Shown here: positions 11,045 through 21,776 of the stretch, piece by piece | Layout of the letters: every line of letters begins with the position of its first letter | How positions within the stretch are numbered: the first letter of the stretch is position 1 | NCBI RefSeq assembly: GCF_000372725.1 | Contig: NW_005198243.1 | Location: forward strand, 357,590 to 421,589 | DNA: 64,000 bases | Source: Emiliania huxleyi CCMP1516 | Lineage: Eukaryota > Haptophyta > Isochrysidales > Noelaerhabdaceae | Direction: 5' to 3' | Position numbers and translations under genes: made by a program | Notes under the pieces: generated by a model | Told to the model about the DNA's origin: nothing | Database searches by the model: none | What the model saw: the letters and a program-made list of their open reading frames with translations, nothing else

Positions 11045-12275
11045 CCCCCAGCTGCGGCTGAAGATTGCAAAGTTGCACCTCGCAATGATGGCCGAGTGCT
11101 CCTGTAGGAAGCGCTTGCGCTCGCTGCAAATCCGCCATCTCTCGCCGTCGGAGGACGCCTTGGCAATTTTGGTGGCGAAGTTGGTGGTGACCACGCCGCC
11201 GCCTCGCGCCCGATGCCGCCGCGTGTGCTCGACGCCCACGTCATGAAGTCGAAGTCGTTGGCCTCGCACGCCGCGGCTTTGGCCTTAAATTCGTCGCCTC
11301 GGCGTAGTCGGTGGCGAGGCGCTCGCCGCGCGCCAGCGGGCCCAGCATGCCGAAGTGCACCGCGGTGGTGCTCGTGCCGTTGAACACCGTGCAACGCGCC
11401 GATGTCGTCCAGTTGCCGAAGACGCCGTCGCCCGGCTGGTACGGGTTGCTCTTCGCGTCGTGTGGTCGCGACGGGTCCTTGCAGCCGAGCCGAGCCTCCA
11501 CGAGTCTCGCCGAGGCGCTGAAGGCGCGAGCGATGTTCACGACGTGGGTGTTGAGCGAGGTGTGTCCGGTGGCTAACCAGCCGCCATAGTTGCACCCGTC
11601 CCAGTGCGTGCCGTTGAAGTGCTCGAAGAGTGACAGCGTGCGCGGCTCCTTTGCGTTGCCGATGGTGCATGGTGGGCACTCGGGTAGTCTCGAGCGGTGG
11701 TAGATGCACCTCGTCGTATCGCCCATGCCGGTGCAGCGCGTGTCGAGGGTGATGGCACCCTTGGGATGGTTGAGGTGGCCCTGCGCCTCGTAGAGCCACG
11801 CCTGGTCGTGCAGCTCGACGGTGGGGCCGATCAGGTCGATGCCCAGCACCGCGCCCCCGCCCCGATCTGTTTCGCCGCATGGAAGTGCGCGCGCGTCGCT
11901 GCGGGCACCGACGGGTCGCTGACGATGGCGTCGGACATGTCCTGGCTGTAGGGCGTCGTTGGAAGTGACGTGCTGGAAGTGACGTCCCAAGATCAGCTCG
12001 ATCCCCTCGTAGTTGATCGTGCCGTCGTCCGCGACGATCTTGCCGCGGATGAATCTCCACTCGTCGGCCTCGTCGTCCGGGCCCTTCTTGAAGCCCGCCG
12101 ATCACGAGCATCTCGATGAACGCAACCGCCTCCGTGAGCAGCGGCACGCCGGACGCTGCCCAGCCGCTCGGCGGCGGCACCATCGGCGACACGTCCTCGA
12201 GCCGCCGCATCAGACAGAGGACGTCGATCACGCGCTCGGTCGAGGCGGCCGGTGCGACGAGCCGCGCCTTGAGAT
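11045..12275 (-). pseudogene. Frameshifted secreted-type protein, unknown family
   Basis: A continuous protein-like signal on the minus strand moves between frames. It runs from VIDVLCLMRRLEDV (about 12235), through an extra G near 12100 into GFKKGPDDEADEWRFIRGK, on to SQDMSDAIVSDPSV near 11930, then after another shift to GGAVLGIDLIGPTVELHDQA near 11860. It stays open to YAEATN near 11300, shifts to EFKAKAAACEANDFDF, and shifts again to TNFATKIAKASSDGERW. Several N-glycosylation sites (NGT, NWT) and many Cys suggest a lumenal or extracellular protein. I do not recognise the fold. At least four shifts within 1.2 kb mean a decayed gene or uncorrected sequencing indels; some shifts sit in G runs. 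Confidence 0.5.
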
Positions 12276-12440
12276 TTCGAGTTTATGAGGTTGACGCATG
12301 GGCGGCAACACTCCAACAGAGATTTCTGCTTCGATGTTATGAAACAAACGCAAGGCGGACATGTGAGCTAGACATCGATAGGTTAATAGAAAAAGCGAAG
12401 CACACTCTCAACACCGCACCGCACGCCGCGCCCTGGTTTT

Positions 12441-12448
12441 TTTATACC
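12441..12448 (+). promoter_or_regulatory. Possible TATA-like element
   Basis: TTTATACC stands out in a GC-rich leader about 40 bases before the ATG at 12483. Short leaders are common in algae, but function is untested. Confidence 0.2.
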
Positions 12449-12482
12449 CGGCCAGTCAGACCGGAGCGACAGGTCCAGCCGG

Positions 12483-13211
12483 ATGCCGACGCCGGAGCTG
12501 CACGTGGGATCCAAGGTGCGCGCACGCTTCGGCGCGACAGAGCACGGCGCGGTCGGCACCAAGTTCTTCCCAGGAACGGTCACAAAGCTGTATGGAGACG
12601 GCAGGGTGGACATCATGTATGACGACGGAGACGAGGAGGAGGGCGTGGATCCCAAGTGGATCAAAGACCACCAGACGCCCAAGGGCGGGGCCGGAGCTCG
12701 GGCCGAGTCGACTGGCGGCAAGTCAAAGTCGCCCGCCGAGGAAGCGCCGAAAAAGCGGCAGCGCACAGGCACTTCTTCCGCGAGCGACGCGAGCAGCCCT
12801 GAGGGCGCCGACGCCGACGCCGCGCGCCCCAGCGCCGTCAAGGCGGAGCCGCCGAAGCAGGTGTCGGCACCACGGGCGGCTCCGCCGTCGCCGCCGCCGC
12901 CTGCACGGGAGCCGCCCGCCGCAGTGCCACCGGCGGCGCTTCCATTGCAGGCCGCGCCGGCCGCGGGAAGGCGGGCGCCGCCGACCCTGCCCGTGTGCGA
13001 GCCGGGGGACCAGCCGGGGTGGTATCGAATCACCAAGCATTGCGTCATCGCGTCGGGCCAGCTGGACGCCCCGGAGCCGGGCGCAAAGTTCCGGGCGGAG
13101 CTGCCAGAGTGCAGGCACAAGGTGACCCTGACCTGGCCGCGCCAGACGCCGGCGCCTTCCGTCTTCAAGTTCAAGCTCGCGGAGTGCTCCAGGTGCAAGT
13201 CTGGGAGGTGA
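12483..13211 (+). CDS. Tudor-like domain protein with Pro/Ser-rich linker
   Basis: 242 codons. Residues about 8-60 form a Tudor/Agenet-like barrel (VGSKVRARFGATEHG ... KFFPGTVTKLYGDGRVDI ... YDDGDEEEGV), the pattern of chromatin readers of methylated Lys/Arg. A basic, Pro-rich linker follows, with KKRQR as a possible nuclear signal. The C-terminal segment from about 178 is richer in structure (WYRITKHCVIASGQLD ... CRHKVTLTW ... CSRCKSGR) and holds four Cys. The final codons overlap a good splice donor (GGGAG then GTGAGC). An alternative product would splice to 13292 and end at 13321. Chromatin function is inferred from the domain only. Confidence 0.65.
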   Translation: MPTPELHVGSKVRARFGATEHGAVGTKFFPGTVTKLYGDGRVDIMYDDGDEEEGVDPKWIKDHQTPKGGAGARAESTGGKSKSPAEEAPKKRQRTGTSSASDASSPEGADADAARPSAVKAEPPKQVSAPRAAPPSPPPPAREPPAAVPPAALPLQAAPAAGRRAPPTLPVCEPGDQPGWYRITKHCVIASGQLDAPEPGAKFRAELPECRHKVTLTWPRQTPAPSVFKFKLAECSRCKSGR

Positions 13212-13693
13212 GCGGCGCGGGCCGCCACAAGCGCAGAACCGCTCTCTGCAACATCATGCCAGGCTCTTTCCGGGCTTCATGCGCCGCCAGGACTACGCGC
13301 AGCGCACGCGAGGGTTGCTGACCTGTAGTCGGCATGCAGTGAGAGCGCGCGGCCCAGCCCGGCGGGGATAGATCCGGCGGCCGTGATTAGTCCTTCATCA
13401 TATTCAGTTGCGTGTCCAGGCGTGGCCATCCCCCGGCGCACTTGGGGGAGCTTTGAATTTTATCTTGTAAAAACGGTTTTCTTTCTCCCAATACGCCATA
13501 CCCCCCCCCCAAATCTTGACATTACCCGGGTATGTAGAATAGATAGAATGATAGGGTAAGCCCACGTCCCCGGAAGAGCAGCGAACTTTGAACCCCGGAA
13601 AGCTCCCTAGAGCTCTACTTCTGAACACAACCCCTACTTCTGCCGCGCGCAGCGTTCACCGCCAATGATAATGCAGGAGGGGGTCGAACCAAC

Positions 13694-13948
13694 ATGTACC
13701 GAGTCGCAGCCAGGACCGTGTGCTTTGTGGCGGGGCTGGCAATGCTGTTGTTGGTCACCGAAGGAGGGTCGGCAGGCAGAACCCAATTACGCCCCACCGC
13801 AATCGCCCCACGCAACCGCCCCACCGCAACGCGGAGCCCGTACGCTTGCAACAGCTCGCTCGACTTTGGACCCGTCGAGAAAGCCGACTCGATAGGCCTG
13901 TGCATGGACGACACGACATTCAGCACCTGTCAGCTGCACCAGCACTGA
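13694..13948 (+). CDS. Small putative secreted protein
   Basis: 84 codons beginning with a plausible signal peptide (MYRVAARTVCFVAGLAMLLL, then VTEGGSAG) and a short mature part with three Cys. The start context ACCAACATG is acceptable. No family recognised. The 480 bases to its left (13212-13690) hold nothing else that I can support. Confidence 0.3.
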   Translation: MYRVAARTVCFVAGLAMLLLVTEGGSAGRTQLRPTAIAPRNRPTATRSPYACNSSLDFGPVEKADSIGLCMDDTTFSTCQLHQH

Positions 13949-14064
13949 TTGTAAGCTTTATCATTGCGGCGCGCCGGCTGAAGCAGCGGGAGAATTTTAC
14001 GAGCAAACTGTCTCGCGAAAGAAGAGAAGAAATCATGTAAATCGAAAGGGTCGTGAGAGGGGCA

Positions 14065-14492
14065 CTTGGTGTGACAGAGAGAGAGAGTTCTTGATACGAA
14101 ACCACGACGACACACACCAGTCGACTCGCATCGGTTGCCTCCATGAACGGCGGAGCTATTCTCGCGTCCACACCACACCTGGCTCCAACGTGGACACGCC
14201 CATAGCTGGGGACACTACTAGGTCACGCATGGCATCAGAAGTTTTATCTCTGGGCCCCGAAAGGCATCTCTAGCAGTGTCGTTACGCATGCGCCCTCCCC
14301 TCCTGGGCGCATACGCCTCACGTCTCGACAGAGCGTAAGCCCTTGGCGTGTGACGAGACGAGTTCTTCGCCATCGCAGCGAGCAGCACCCCACTCGCCGC
14401 AGCAGCCGGAGGCATTGCCGCAGCACTGTCTGCGCCGCAGTCCCGCACCCGTCGACGAAGCTCCCCCCTCTCTCTCTCTCTCTTGGTGTGAC
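14065..14492. mobile_element. Short (AG)n/(CT)n-bounded element with 11-bp target duplication
   Basis: CTTGGTGTGAC occurs at 14065-14075 and again at 14482-14492. Between them, 14076-14481 (406 bp) starts with (AG)6 and ends with (CT)7, so the ends are inverted microsatellites. Its core 14088-14468 matches 19955-20335 over 381 bp with no length change. No protein is encoded. This looks like a non-autonomous relative of the 1.83-kb element at 19941. Confidence 0.7.
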
Positions 14493-15802
14493 TAAATTCT
14501 TTCCCCGTGCCCAGGGTGGGATGAAAATTCTTTTGAAAGGACTGTCCCCCACTCGTTCTTTTGCAAAGGACTGTCCCCCTCGACCATCCATGGCAGGCAT
14601 CACGGTCGGCGGCGCGCATCCGCTCTCTCTCACGTCGTGGGAGGCCGAGGCGAAGAATCCGGCCTCTCCTCCTCCACCACTCCAGTCCTCGATTGAATGG
14701 CGCGCTTGCACTTTCGCCGCCACAAGTCGACGCATCTCCACTGCTTTCGCGGACTCTTAGGTGCGTCGACTCGTGCAACGCGGCGATAGAATTCCTGTTT
14801 GGGATTCCGGCAAAGTGCCTGTTGGCGAGCCCCTTCACGTACGCCCCCTTGAAGGAGAAAGAAGAGGCGTCTGCTGTGAAGCCGGCGGTGCCAAAAGTGG
14901 CAAAACCAGGAAAGGGGTTCATCACGCGGCAGAGGACGGTGCGCCTATGTTACTCCACACCAGCTGGTCTGATCCTTCTCCGCCCAGTCGTATCGTTGCT
15001 CAGGTCCACTCTCTCTTCGGACACTTGTACCTCCACCCAGCGCCGGCATCATCGGCGGTATTGTGTCCGAAGATCACAATACCGGTCGCTATTCCTCGCC
15101 ATTAGGCAAATGGCCTGCTGCTGACTGCGCTCGACGCCTAGAGCGGCCCCGCGTTCCTCGCGGCTCACATAGAGGCACAACGTCCCCGGCCATTGCATAC
15201 TTGTCTCCGCGTGGGCAGCTCCTGGCTGGCATGCGCGCCCTCGCGCCGACAAGGCCCCGTGCGCACCCCAGGCTCCGTGACCGGGCGTGGCGCACAGAGC
15301 GCAGAGATTGTGTGCTCTGGTGCTCTATCTGGTGCCGCGCTGCTATTGCTCTGCTAAATGCTCGCGCACCCCTCACTGGCCTCGCGTCTGTACATCTCTT
15401 GTCCAATTTGTGATCAACTTGGCGGCTGCCGTGAGGAGGGCAGCAGGCGCGGCACAACGCTCATACGTCATAGTTTCGTACGGGTTGTAGCTTGAGTCTC
15501 TCCAGTCAGTGCGCCAGGAGGCAGAGGAACCGTGTGGTTGTTTCACTGTTGTCTGTGTGAACCCGAGCACTTGCGACTTGGAGCACTTGGTTGGGGAGCA
15601 GTGCAGTTGGCAACCGCACACCCAGCTCTTGGAGCACTCGTTGGAGTGCACTCCCTGGGTTAGTGCACCTTAGGCCGTTGCGGCATCCCCCCCGGAGGAG
15701 GCCGCCGCAATGCCTTCTTTAGGTACTGGAGGCTGGAGGCCGCTGCCTATATACTTGCTGGCTCCCAGCTCCCAATCAGCTTACGCAATGCCCCCAGTGG
15801 CA
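14493..15802. other. Mostly unassigned sequence
   Basis: AAAGGACTGTCCCCC is repeated at 14537-14551 and 14565-14579. A stretch at 14785-14940 reads well on both strands (plus EFLFGIPAKCLLASPFTYAP; minus MNPFPGFATFGTAGFTADAS) and may be an orphan exon, but I cannot choose a strand or family. No gene is supported from 14950 to 15800. Confidence 0.3.
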
Positions 15803-16731
15803 CTACAAGCACGTCCACCCGCCATCGACGGTGTAGTTCTGTCCGGTGATGTATATGAGCCTGCATCGCTCGCGAGAAGGAGCATGCAGCCCTTGAGCTC
15901 ATGAGGCTGCCCCATCCGCTTCATTGGAAGCTTTGTCTTCAGCCTTGTAATAAGAGCTGGTGGGGCGGTCGGCCCTTGGGAAAGCTCCAGGCGAGAGGCA
16001 GTTGACCCGGACACCATCCGCTGCCCAATAAGCAGCAAGATGCCGTGTCAGGTGAATTGTGCCTCCTTTCAGACTGTGGTATGACACAGGGCTGGAATAG
16101 GGGAGGCCTGCATAAGCATCTAGATAAGAAGCCACCTGCCCATACATGCTCACAATATTGATCACAGCGCCCTCAATTCCGCGCGAAACGACATGATTGC
16201 GCAAGCAGCGCGCGAGTACAAAATATCCCGCGTTGTTGGTTTGCTGCTTTGCGAAATCATTAAAGGTGGTTGCAATGTCAAGCTTCTTTCCCTGCGCAGC
16301 CTCAATGCCTTGCAGGCCGTTATAAATGAGAATATCCACTTTACCAGCGATTTTGAGCGCCTCCTCGAACCCAGCCATCAGCGAAGCCTCATCCATGTGG
16401 TCGAGCTCCACTCCATAATGCTTTGCACCCTTCGCCACCTGCAGCTTCGCAGCGGCTTCCTGGGCGCGCTTCCGATCGCGGGAAGAGACGATGACCGAGC
16501 AACCTGCCTCAGCTAGCCCCTCGCAGAACGCTGTACCCAGCCACCCCGTGCCACCGGTCACAATGCGACCTTACCCGTCAAATCAAAAAGAGCGGATACC
16601 GGCACGTCCTCCTTCGCGGGCCAGACTTCGCGGGTCGACGAGCTGCGCTTGCAACCCAAAAGGAAGGCCAGCGCCGCGCCCGCAACGGCGCCTGCCATCA
16701 GCAGCGGGGCATTGCCCACCAGAGCGTGCAT
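15803..16731 (-). pseudogene. Short-chain dehydrogenase/reductase, frameshifted
   Basis: NAD(P)-dependent oxidoreductase of the SDR family with an N-terminal membrane anchor (MHALVGNAPLLMAGAVAGAA). Motifs in order: TGGTGWLG cofactor loop, INIVSMYG catalytic-Ser strand, YHSLK catalytic Tyr/Lys, then VNCLSPGAF, the usual P-G segment. The C-terminal [20 protein letters not shown] is typical of the family and lies in a different frame. Three breaks are visible: one base missing after GKVAL near 16560, a shift near 15975 after the P-G motif, and a 2-base insertion near 15862 before the usual G-x-N-Y-x-V-D-G-G end. Every motif is intact, so sequencing error or very recent decay are both possible. 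Confidence 0.75.
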
Positions 16732-16814
16732 GAAACTTTGGACCCTCACAGAAATACTAGAGGTAAAGGATTGTACGCCGAGCAGGATGGGGGGGGGGGG
16801 GGGGGGCTTAACAA

Positions 16815-17428
16815 GTTCCAGGTCAAGCACTACGGCGCGCCGGTCGTCGACGGCGCCGCGTGTTCCACCGACTACTCCATCGACGGCTTCGTGCGCAGGG
16901 CGGCGCAGGTCCACCGCGGACGAGGCGCTCGCGATGCTCAAGCAGGGCTCCTCCAACGCCCTGGTGCTCGAGATGCTGGCGGACGAGCTGCGCGAGCACC
17001 ACGGGAGCACGAGTACACGGTCGCTGGCCGTCGCGGCGGCCAGCGAGGACGACGGCCTCGACGCCGGGGGCCGGATCAAGCTAGGAGCACCTGACCGTAC
17101 GCTCCTCTCAGACGGCGGGTCCGACTCTGACTTCACCTTCCTGCTGAGCCTCCGACCGAACAACAGCGGGGCAGTGGGCGAGTTCGACTCGAAGCTGGTG
17201 CTCGCGCAGATCAAGAAGCTGGGCCTCAGCGCCGTCGCCGTCTCCCGCAAGCAGGCCAGAAGCAGGCGCACGCGAGCCACCCGTACTCGGGGTCTCCTCT
17301 CGCAGGCCTTCTTGCGCCAGTTTCAGGTGCTGATGCCGCCGCCGGTGCAGCGCGAGATGGGCGTCTTCGTCGAGGACGGCCAGTCGCTCCTCGACGCGAT
17401 CTCAAGAGCGTCGCCACCCTCTCCGTGA
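16815..17428 (+). pseudogene. Myosin motor-domain fragment
   Basis: Pieces of the C-terminal half of a myosin head in order: KFQVKHYGAPV (usual F-x-V-x-H-Y-A-G-x-V), a Leu-rich segment with LKQGSSNALVLEMLADEL, FTFLLSLRPNNSG (usual F-x-R-C-[IL]-[KR]-P-N) and FDSKLVLAQIKKLGL (usual L-V-x-x-Q-[LI]-x-x-x-G). FLRQFQVLMPPP then follows in the converter region. A frame change between 16890 and 16920 and no visible P-loop exon argue for a truncated or decayed copy. It starts next to an 18-base G run (16789-16806), so an assembly break is also possible. Confidence 0.5.
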
Positions 17429-17810
17429 TCGGGCCGTGGCGGCCGCGCGCAAGGGCAAGAGAGCTATGTGGTGCTGGTGCGTGGTGGACTGGCGGTGGCG
17501 CCGGTGGCGGCCACGGCGTGACGTCATCGAATGCTTGTCTGTTTCTTTCTTTCTGACACTCCGTTCCTCTCGCGCTCCTCTCAGCCCAGCAGCCTCAGCA
17601 CCCACGCGGCGAGCACGCACTTTAGCCGCTCGAACCCGTCCACGTCCGCCTCTGCAAAGCCGCCCTCGGCGGCAGCCTCGAGGCGGCCGGTCGCGGCGGC
17701 GGCGCAGCGGGAGCGGCGTGCGAGCGCGTCGCAGAGCGAGGAGAGGGCGCGCAGCTCGGGCCGCAGCCACGCGCCTGAGGAAAGGTTCGACGAAGCGTCA
17801 GGGAAGAGGT

Positions 17811-18509
17811 TCAGAATTGCTCCAGGCACAGCTGCGGCCACGCGCCCGGCGCGATCGACAGCTTCAAGTCTCCCATCTCTCCGTCCTCGACGTGCAGAGA
17901 CCCGCTTGGCCGCAGCCGCAGCGCGCCAAACGCGCGGAGCAGCCGCGGGACGAGGGCGTCGCCGCCGTTGAGGAGCGCCTCGCGCGGGCACCGCCATGTG
18001 GCGAGCGCCCGCTCCGGCGCCGCCGCCTGCGCGCGCAGCAGCGCCGCGACTCCCAGCAGCACCGGCGCCTCGGCGAGCGAAGAGCCATCCGGCGCCGGTA
18101 GGTCGCGCAGCGCCTCGCGCGCGGCGCGCAAGTCGCCGCGGCTCTGCGTGCTGCCCGCCAGCTCGTCGAGCAGCTTTGCCAGCTGCCGCCGCCGCGCCGC
18201 CTCGGCGTCGGCGTGCACGCGCCGCCGGGCGCGGTTGCGGGCCGTGAGGAGGGCGTCGAGCGTGGGCTCGTCGGCGCGCATCGCGCCGTCGCTGCCTGGA
18301 CCAGCGAAGCCGAGCGCGGAGAGGGCGCTCACCACCCACTCGGCGTCCCTCTCGTCGGGCCGCACGACGCCGCTCGCTGTCGAGGCCTCCGCCACGAGCT
18401 CCAGCAAGCGCGGCGCCGCCCCGTGCTGGCCGGACCACGTGGCGTGGCACACGTCCTCGAAGTGAGCTGGCCCACTGGCGGCCAGTGCAGCGGTGAGGAT
18501 TGGCGTCAT
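17811..18509 (-). CDS. Unknown helical protein
   Basis: Open from MTPILTAALAASGPAHFEDV (ATG 18509) to a stop at 17811, about 232 residues. It is Ala/Leu/Arg-rich and predicted mainly helical, with FEDVCHATWSGQHG near the N-terminus as its most distinctive stretch. A frame running on to 17581 (ILNLFPDASSNLSSGAWL ... CVLAAWVLRLLG) looks like continuation after a one-base shift or short intron near 17815, which would lengthen the protein to about 310. No family recognised. Confidence 0.45.
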   Translation of the reverse strand: MTPILTAALAASGPAHFEDVCHATWSGQHGAAPRLLELVAEASTASGVVRPDERDAEWVVSALSALGFAGPGSDGAMRADEPTLDALLTARNRARRRVHADAEAARRRQLAKLLDELAGSTQSRGDLRAAREALRDLPAPDGSSLAEAPVLLGVAALLRAQAAAPERALATWRCPREALLNGGDALVPRLLRAFGALRLRPSGSLHVEDGEMGDLKLSIAPGAWPQLCLEQF

Positions 18510-18633
18510 ATGTATTAGTGTGCACAGCAGACCTGGCGAGTACGCACCCGGCGCGATTTTCTGATGTCTTGGAGGAGGTATAAAATGAACTCGGGGGCAC
18601 GGGACGCGGCACAAACGGGGCACAAACGCCAGG

Positions 18634-19620
18634 CTACAAAGACGGGGAGGCACGTAGTGACGCAGGGGAGTCTAGGCGACGGCGGCGTCCTCCGACGCCG
18701 CGGCGAGCCTGAGCTCGGTCGCAATCTCTTCCGCCGCCGCGAGCTGCAGGCTGCAGCGCGACTGACATGCGCTGGGCCTGCAGCGACAGCCACGACCGCG
18801 TCGACCAGCTCGCCTCGTCCTCGTGCTGCCGCTTCGAGAGCTTGTTGCGCACCTTGTCCTTCATCTGGTAGAACAGACAGCCGTTTGACCGCGTTGCACC
18901 ACCCGCCGAAGCCTTTCGAACAGGTTCAGGTACATCTGCACGTCGGTGTCCGAGCGCGAGAGGGCGTGCGCGTAGTCCGCCTTCTTGTACGCCAAATAGC
19001 CGCCGCCGTCGCTCGGCCTGAAGTCGCCGTCCCCGACAGCGCCGCGCTGCTGAGCTCGAGGCCGAAGACGTCCGCGCTCGTGCCGGGCTCGGTGTTGCCG
19101 AGGCCGACGAAAGCGCCTCGCTGGCCGACGTCCTCCGGGTTGGAGGAGAGCGAGTCCTTGAACTTGACGTCGCCGACGAGGCGCGAGCGCGAGCGGCCGG
19201 CGCCCGCCACCGAGACGTCGGGCCGGTAGTCGTTAGAGTAGCCGAGGTCGGGTCCCGCGGCTCCACCTCGACGAGCATGCCCCACACGCTCCGCATGACC
19301 TTGGCCAGGGCGGCGAGGAGGCTGTTATGGCGGCCGCAGTGCCCGAGGCGGCCGATGTTGCTGGCCGCGTCGCCCAGTGGGTCCTGCACCTTGCCGCCGC
19401 GCGCCGAGCAGGTCGGCGCGCCCCGCGCGAGCGCCTCGTCAAGTGGTAGCCCGAGGCGCCGCTGGACGGCGATGCGCAGCGCCCACGTCGGGATACGAAA
19501 GTCGCGGCGCGAGGGGACGGCGTTGAGGAAGGCGCCCGCCTGGTACTGGCTGACGGCGATGAAGCGCACCGCCTCCCGCCTAGCCACGCCCGGTAGCTAC
19601 AACGCATTCCAAAAGCCGAG
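18634..19620 (-). pseudogene. Retrotransposon-type ORF remnant (region after reverse transcriptase)
   Basis: Minus-strand pieces in three frames resemble the C-terminal part of RT-bearing retroelement ORFs of algae and plants. AGAFLNAVPSRRDFRIPTWA and QRRLGLPLDEA are followed by DPLGDAASNIGRLGHCGRHN (a Cys/His cluster of the D-x-x-G-D-H and R-H-N type). Then come YRPDVSVAG ... VGDVKFKD, a PD-(D/E)xK-like nuclease core, and YLAYKKADYAHALSRSDTDV and KLSKRQHEDEASWSTRSWL. No reverse-transcriptase core is present. At least two frame changes mean it is dead. A host-domesticated origin cannot be excluded. Confidence 0.5.
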
Positions 19621-19681
19621 CCATGCTGCATGATGAATGATCTGGGAGTACATGTAGCGACGCTGTGCGCTTTGTAGATGC

Positions 19682-19847
19682 TCACTGCCAGAATCGGTCG
19701 GGGAGGCCGTCGGGGTGAAATCGGAAGTGTGCGAGGCCCTCCTTGCAGTAGTCGAAGACCTGGCGGTCGTACTGCTCGTAGGTCCTCGCCACGTAGTCGT
19801 AGTCATCGAGGAGGGTGCTGTGTGCGTCCTGCAGCTCGGTGAAGTGT
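19682..19847 (-). CDS. Orphan terminal exon, unknown protein
   Basis: After a good 3' splice site (CTCCTCCAAG) the minus strand reads FTELQDAHSTLLDDYDYVAR, continues TYEQYDRQVFDYCKEGL and ends PDGLPDRFWQ at the TGA at 19682-19684. The composition is clearly protein-like, but I cannot place it in a family. The matching upstream exons are missing because the 1.83-kb element begins at 19941. Confidence 0.35.
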
Positions 19848-19925
19848 CTTGGAGGAGAGAGAGAGTCTCACCAAGGAATTTTTCCATCTACATATCCTAA
19901 TGAAGCGATCGCGCCTGGTCGCACA

Positions 19926-21717
19926 CACACTAAATAGCGCAGAGAGAGAGAGAATTCTTGATACGAAACCACGACGACACACACCAGTCGACTCGCATCG
20001 GTTGCCTCCATGAACGGCGGAGCTATTCTCGCGTCCACACCACACCTGGCTCCAACGTGGACACGCCCATAGCTGGGGACACTACTAGGTCACGCATGGC
20101 ATCAGAAGTTTTATCTCTGGGCCCCGAAAGGCATCTCTAGCAGTGTCGTTACGCATGCGCCCTCCCCTCCTGGGCGCATACGCCTCACGTCTCGACAGAG
20201 CGTAAGCCCTTGGCGTGTGACGAGACGAGTTCTTCGCCATCGCAGCGAGCAGCACCCCACTCGCCGCAGCAGCCGGAGGCATTGCCGCAGCACTGTCTGC
20301 GCCGCAGTCCCGCACCCGTCGACGAAGCTCCCCCCGCGGAAGACCGCGCGTAGCGACGCCTTGACGATCGAGATGAGCGCGCTTGAAGCTCGCCCACCTA
20401 CTGCCCCTGAGAGTTGGTTACCGAGTGGGATCAGCTCCCCCCCTTGGGATCGAAGCCGCCACACCTCGCACCCAACATCCCAGGCGGGATCAGAGAGAGA
20501 CTCCGCACCGGACACCGCCCGGGCACAGACCCCCTACCCGTCGGACTACGCCTGGACCCCTCACAGAGCAGCCCACGCACAGGTCACGCATCGGCAGATT
20601 TGACACCTGGTTCAGGCGTAGACAGCACACACTGGTCACAGTTGCATAGCCCTGCCGGGGGGGACGAGTTCGCAAGGTTAATATTAAAAGCATACAAAGT
20701 GGTGACAACCACTGAGTCCTCAGTGGACGAACGAGCGTCGACTGAACAGAATAGCGTCCCCGCGACGCCTCGGTGCCACCCACCGGGTGTGACCATCCGG
20801 ATCAATCTGCCGCGTCCTCCGTACGCAGCAGTCCCCGCGATGGCCCACAGTCCTCCGCCACCAGGTTGAACCCCCTCCCCCCCCAGTCCTCGTACTCGAC
20901 CAAGCCTCATCAGTTACTAATTCCACCCATTCCTCCCCTCCACCTCCCACCTCAGCAATCATTGTCCAATGTCACGCATGCCAGCATAACGGTGGTGCTT
21001 CTCGCGTTTCCGAGCCTTACTCCCTTGTCCTCGACTCACAACCTCACCACCTGTTGCTCCCGTCCTCCGCTCGCGGTACGTCCCCTCCCTCATAGGTCTC
21101 CCCAACCTCTCGTCTCCCGCCTCCACTGTCGTCCACCCCATGAACTTGTCGATCTCCTCGCTGCCCACGCCCTCGTTCCCCATGTACTCCAGCATAAGCT
21201 CGTCGTCCTCCTCAGCATAGCTCCCTCCTCCCACCATGTCGCCTCTCGACTCCGCTCCATCAATCCCACTCCGCCCACTGCTCCCCGCTGCCTCGCTATC
21301 ACCTCCCCTCTCCACTTCCATCTGAACTTCTTCTCTCTGCTCACCACTGACCGACTGATTGACCGACTGACTCAAGTACTGATCGACTGAATGACTGCCT
21401 TGACCCCACCCTGAATCTGAAATCCTCGCTCCTCTGTCCACCTTAGCCTTCTTTCTGCCTGTCCTATGCCCAACCCTCCTCCACATCTCCACCTCCTCAT
21501 CGCATCCGCTCGAGTCTGATTCCGAAAACTGTATTTGTTCGCTCTGATCCACCTCAGCTTGCCTCCTCTCCTCTCTCACCCGCCGATTGCTCTCCTCCAA
21601 CGACCACTGAATCGCCTTCTCCTCCCGTTCCTCGCTCCGACGCAGCCATTTTTCCACCTTTCCAGTCCCCTCTCCACTCATATAGCGCCCGTCCAACCCG
21701 CTCACCATGTGCTTTTG

Positions 21718-21776
<59 letters not shown>

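Noticed and set aside
13655-13730. tRNA on the minus strand (T-arm-like GGTTCGACCCC)
   Set aside because: No matching stem, anticodon arm or acceptor could be folded around it.
20959-21774. Acidic minus frame as a transposase
   Set aside because: No catalytic DDE, RT or nuclease residues in a recognisable arrangement; it begins in the CT microsatellite.
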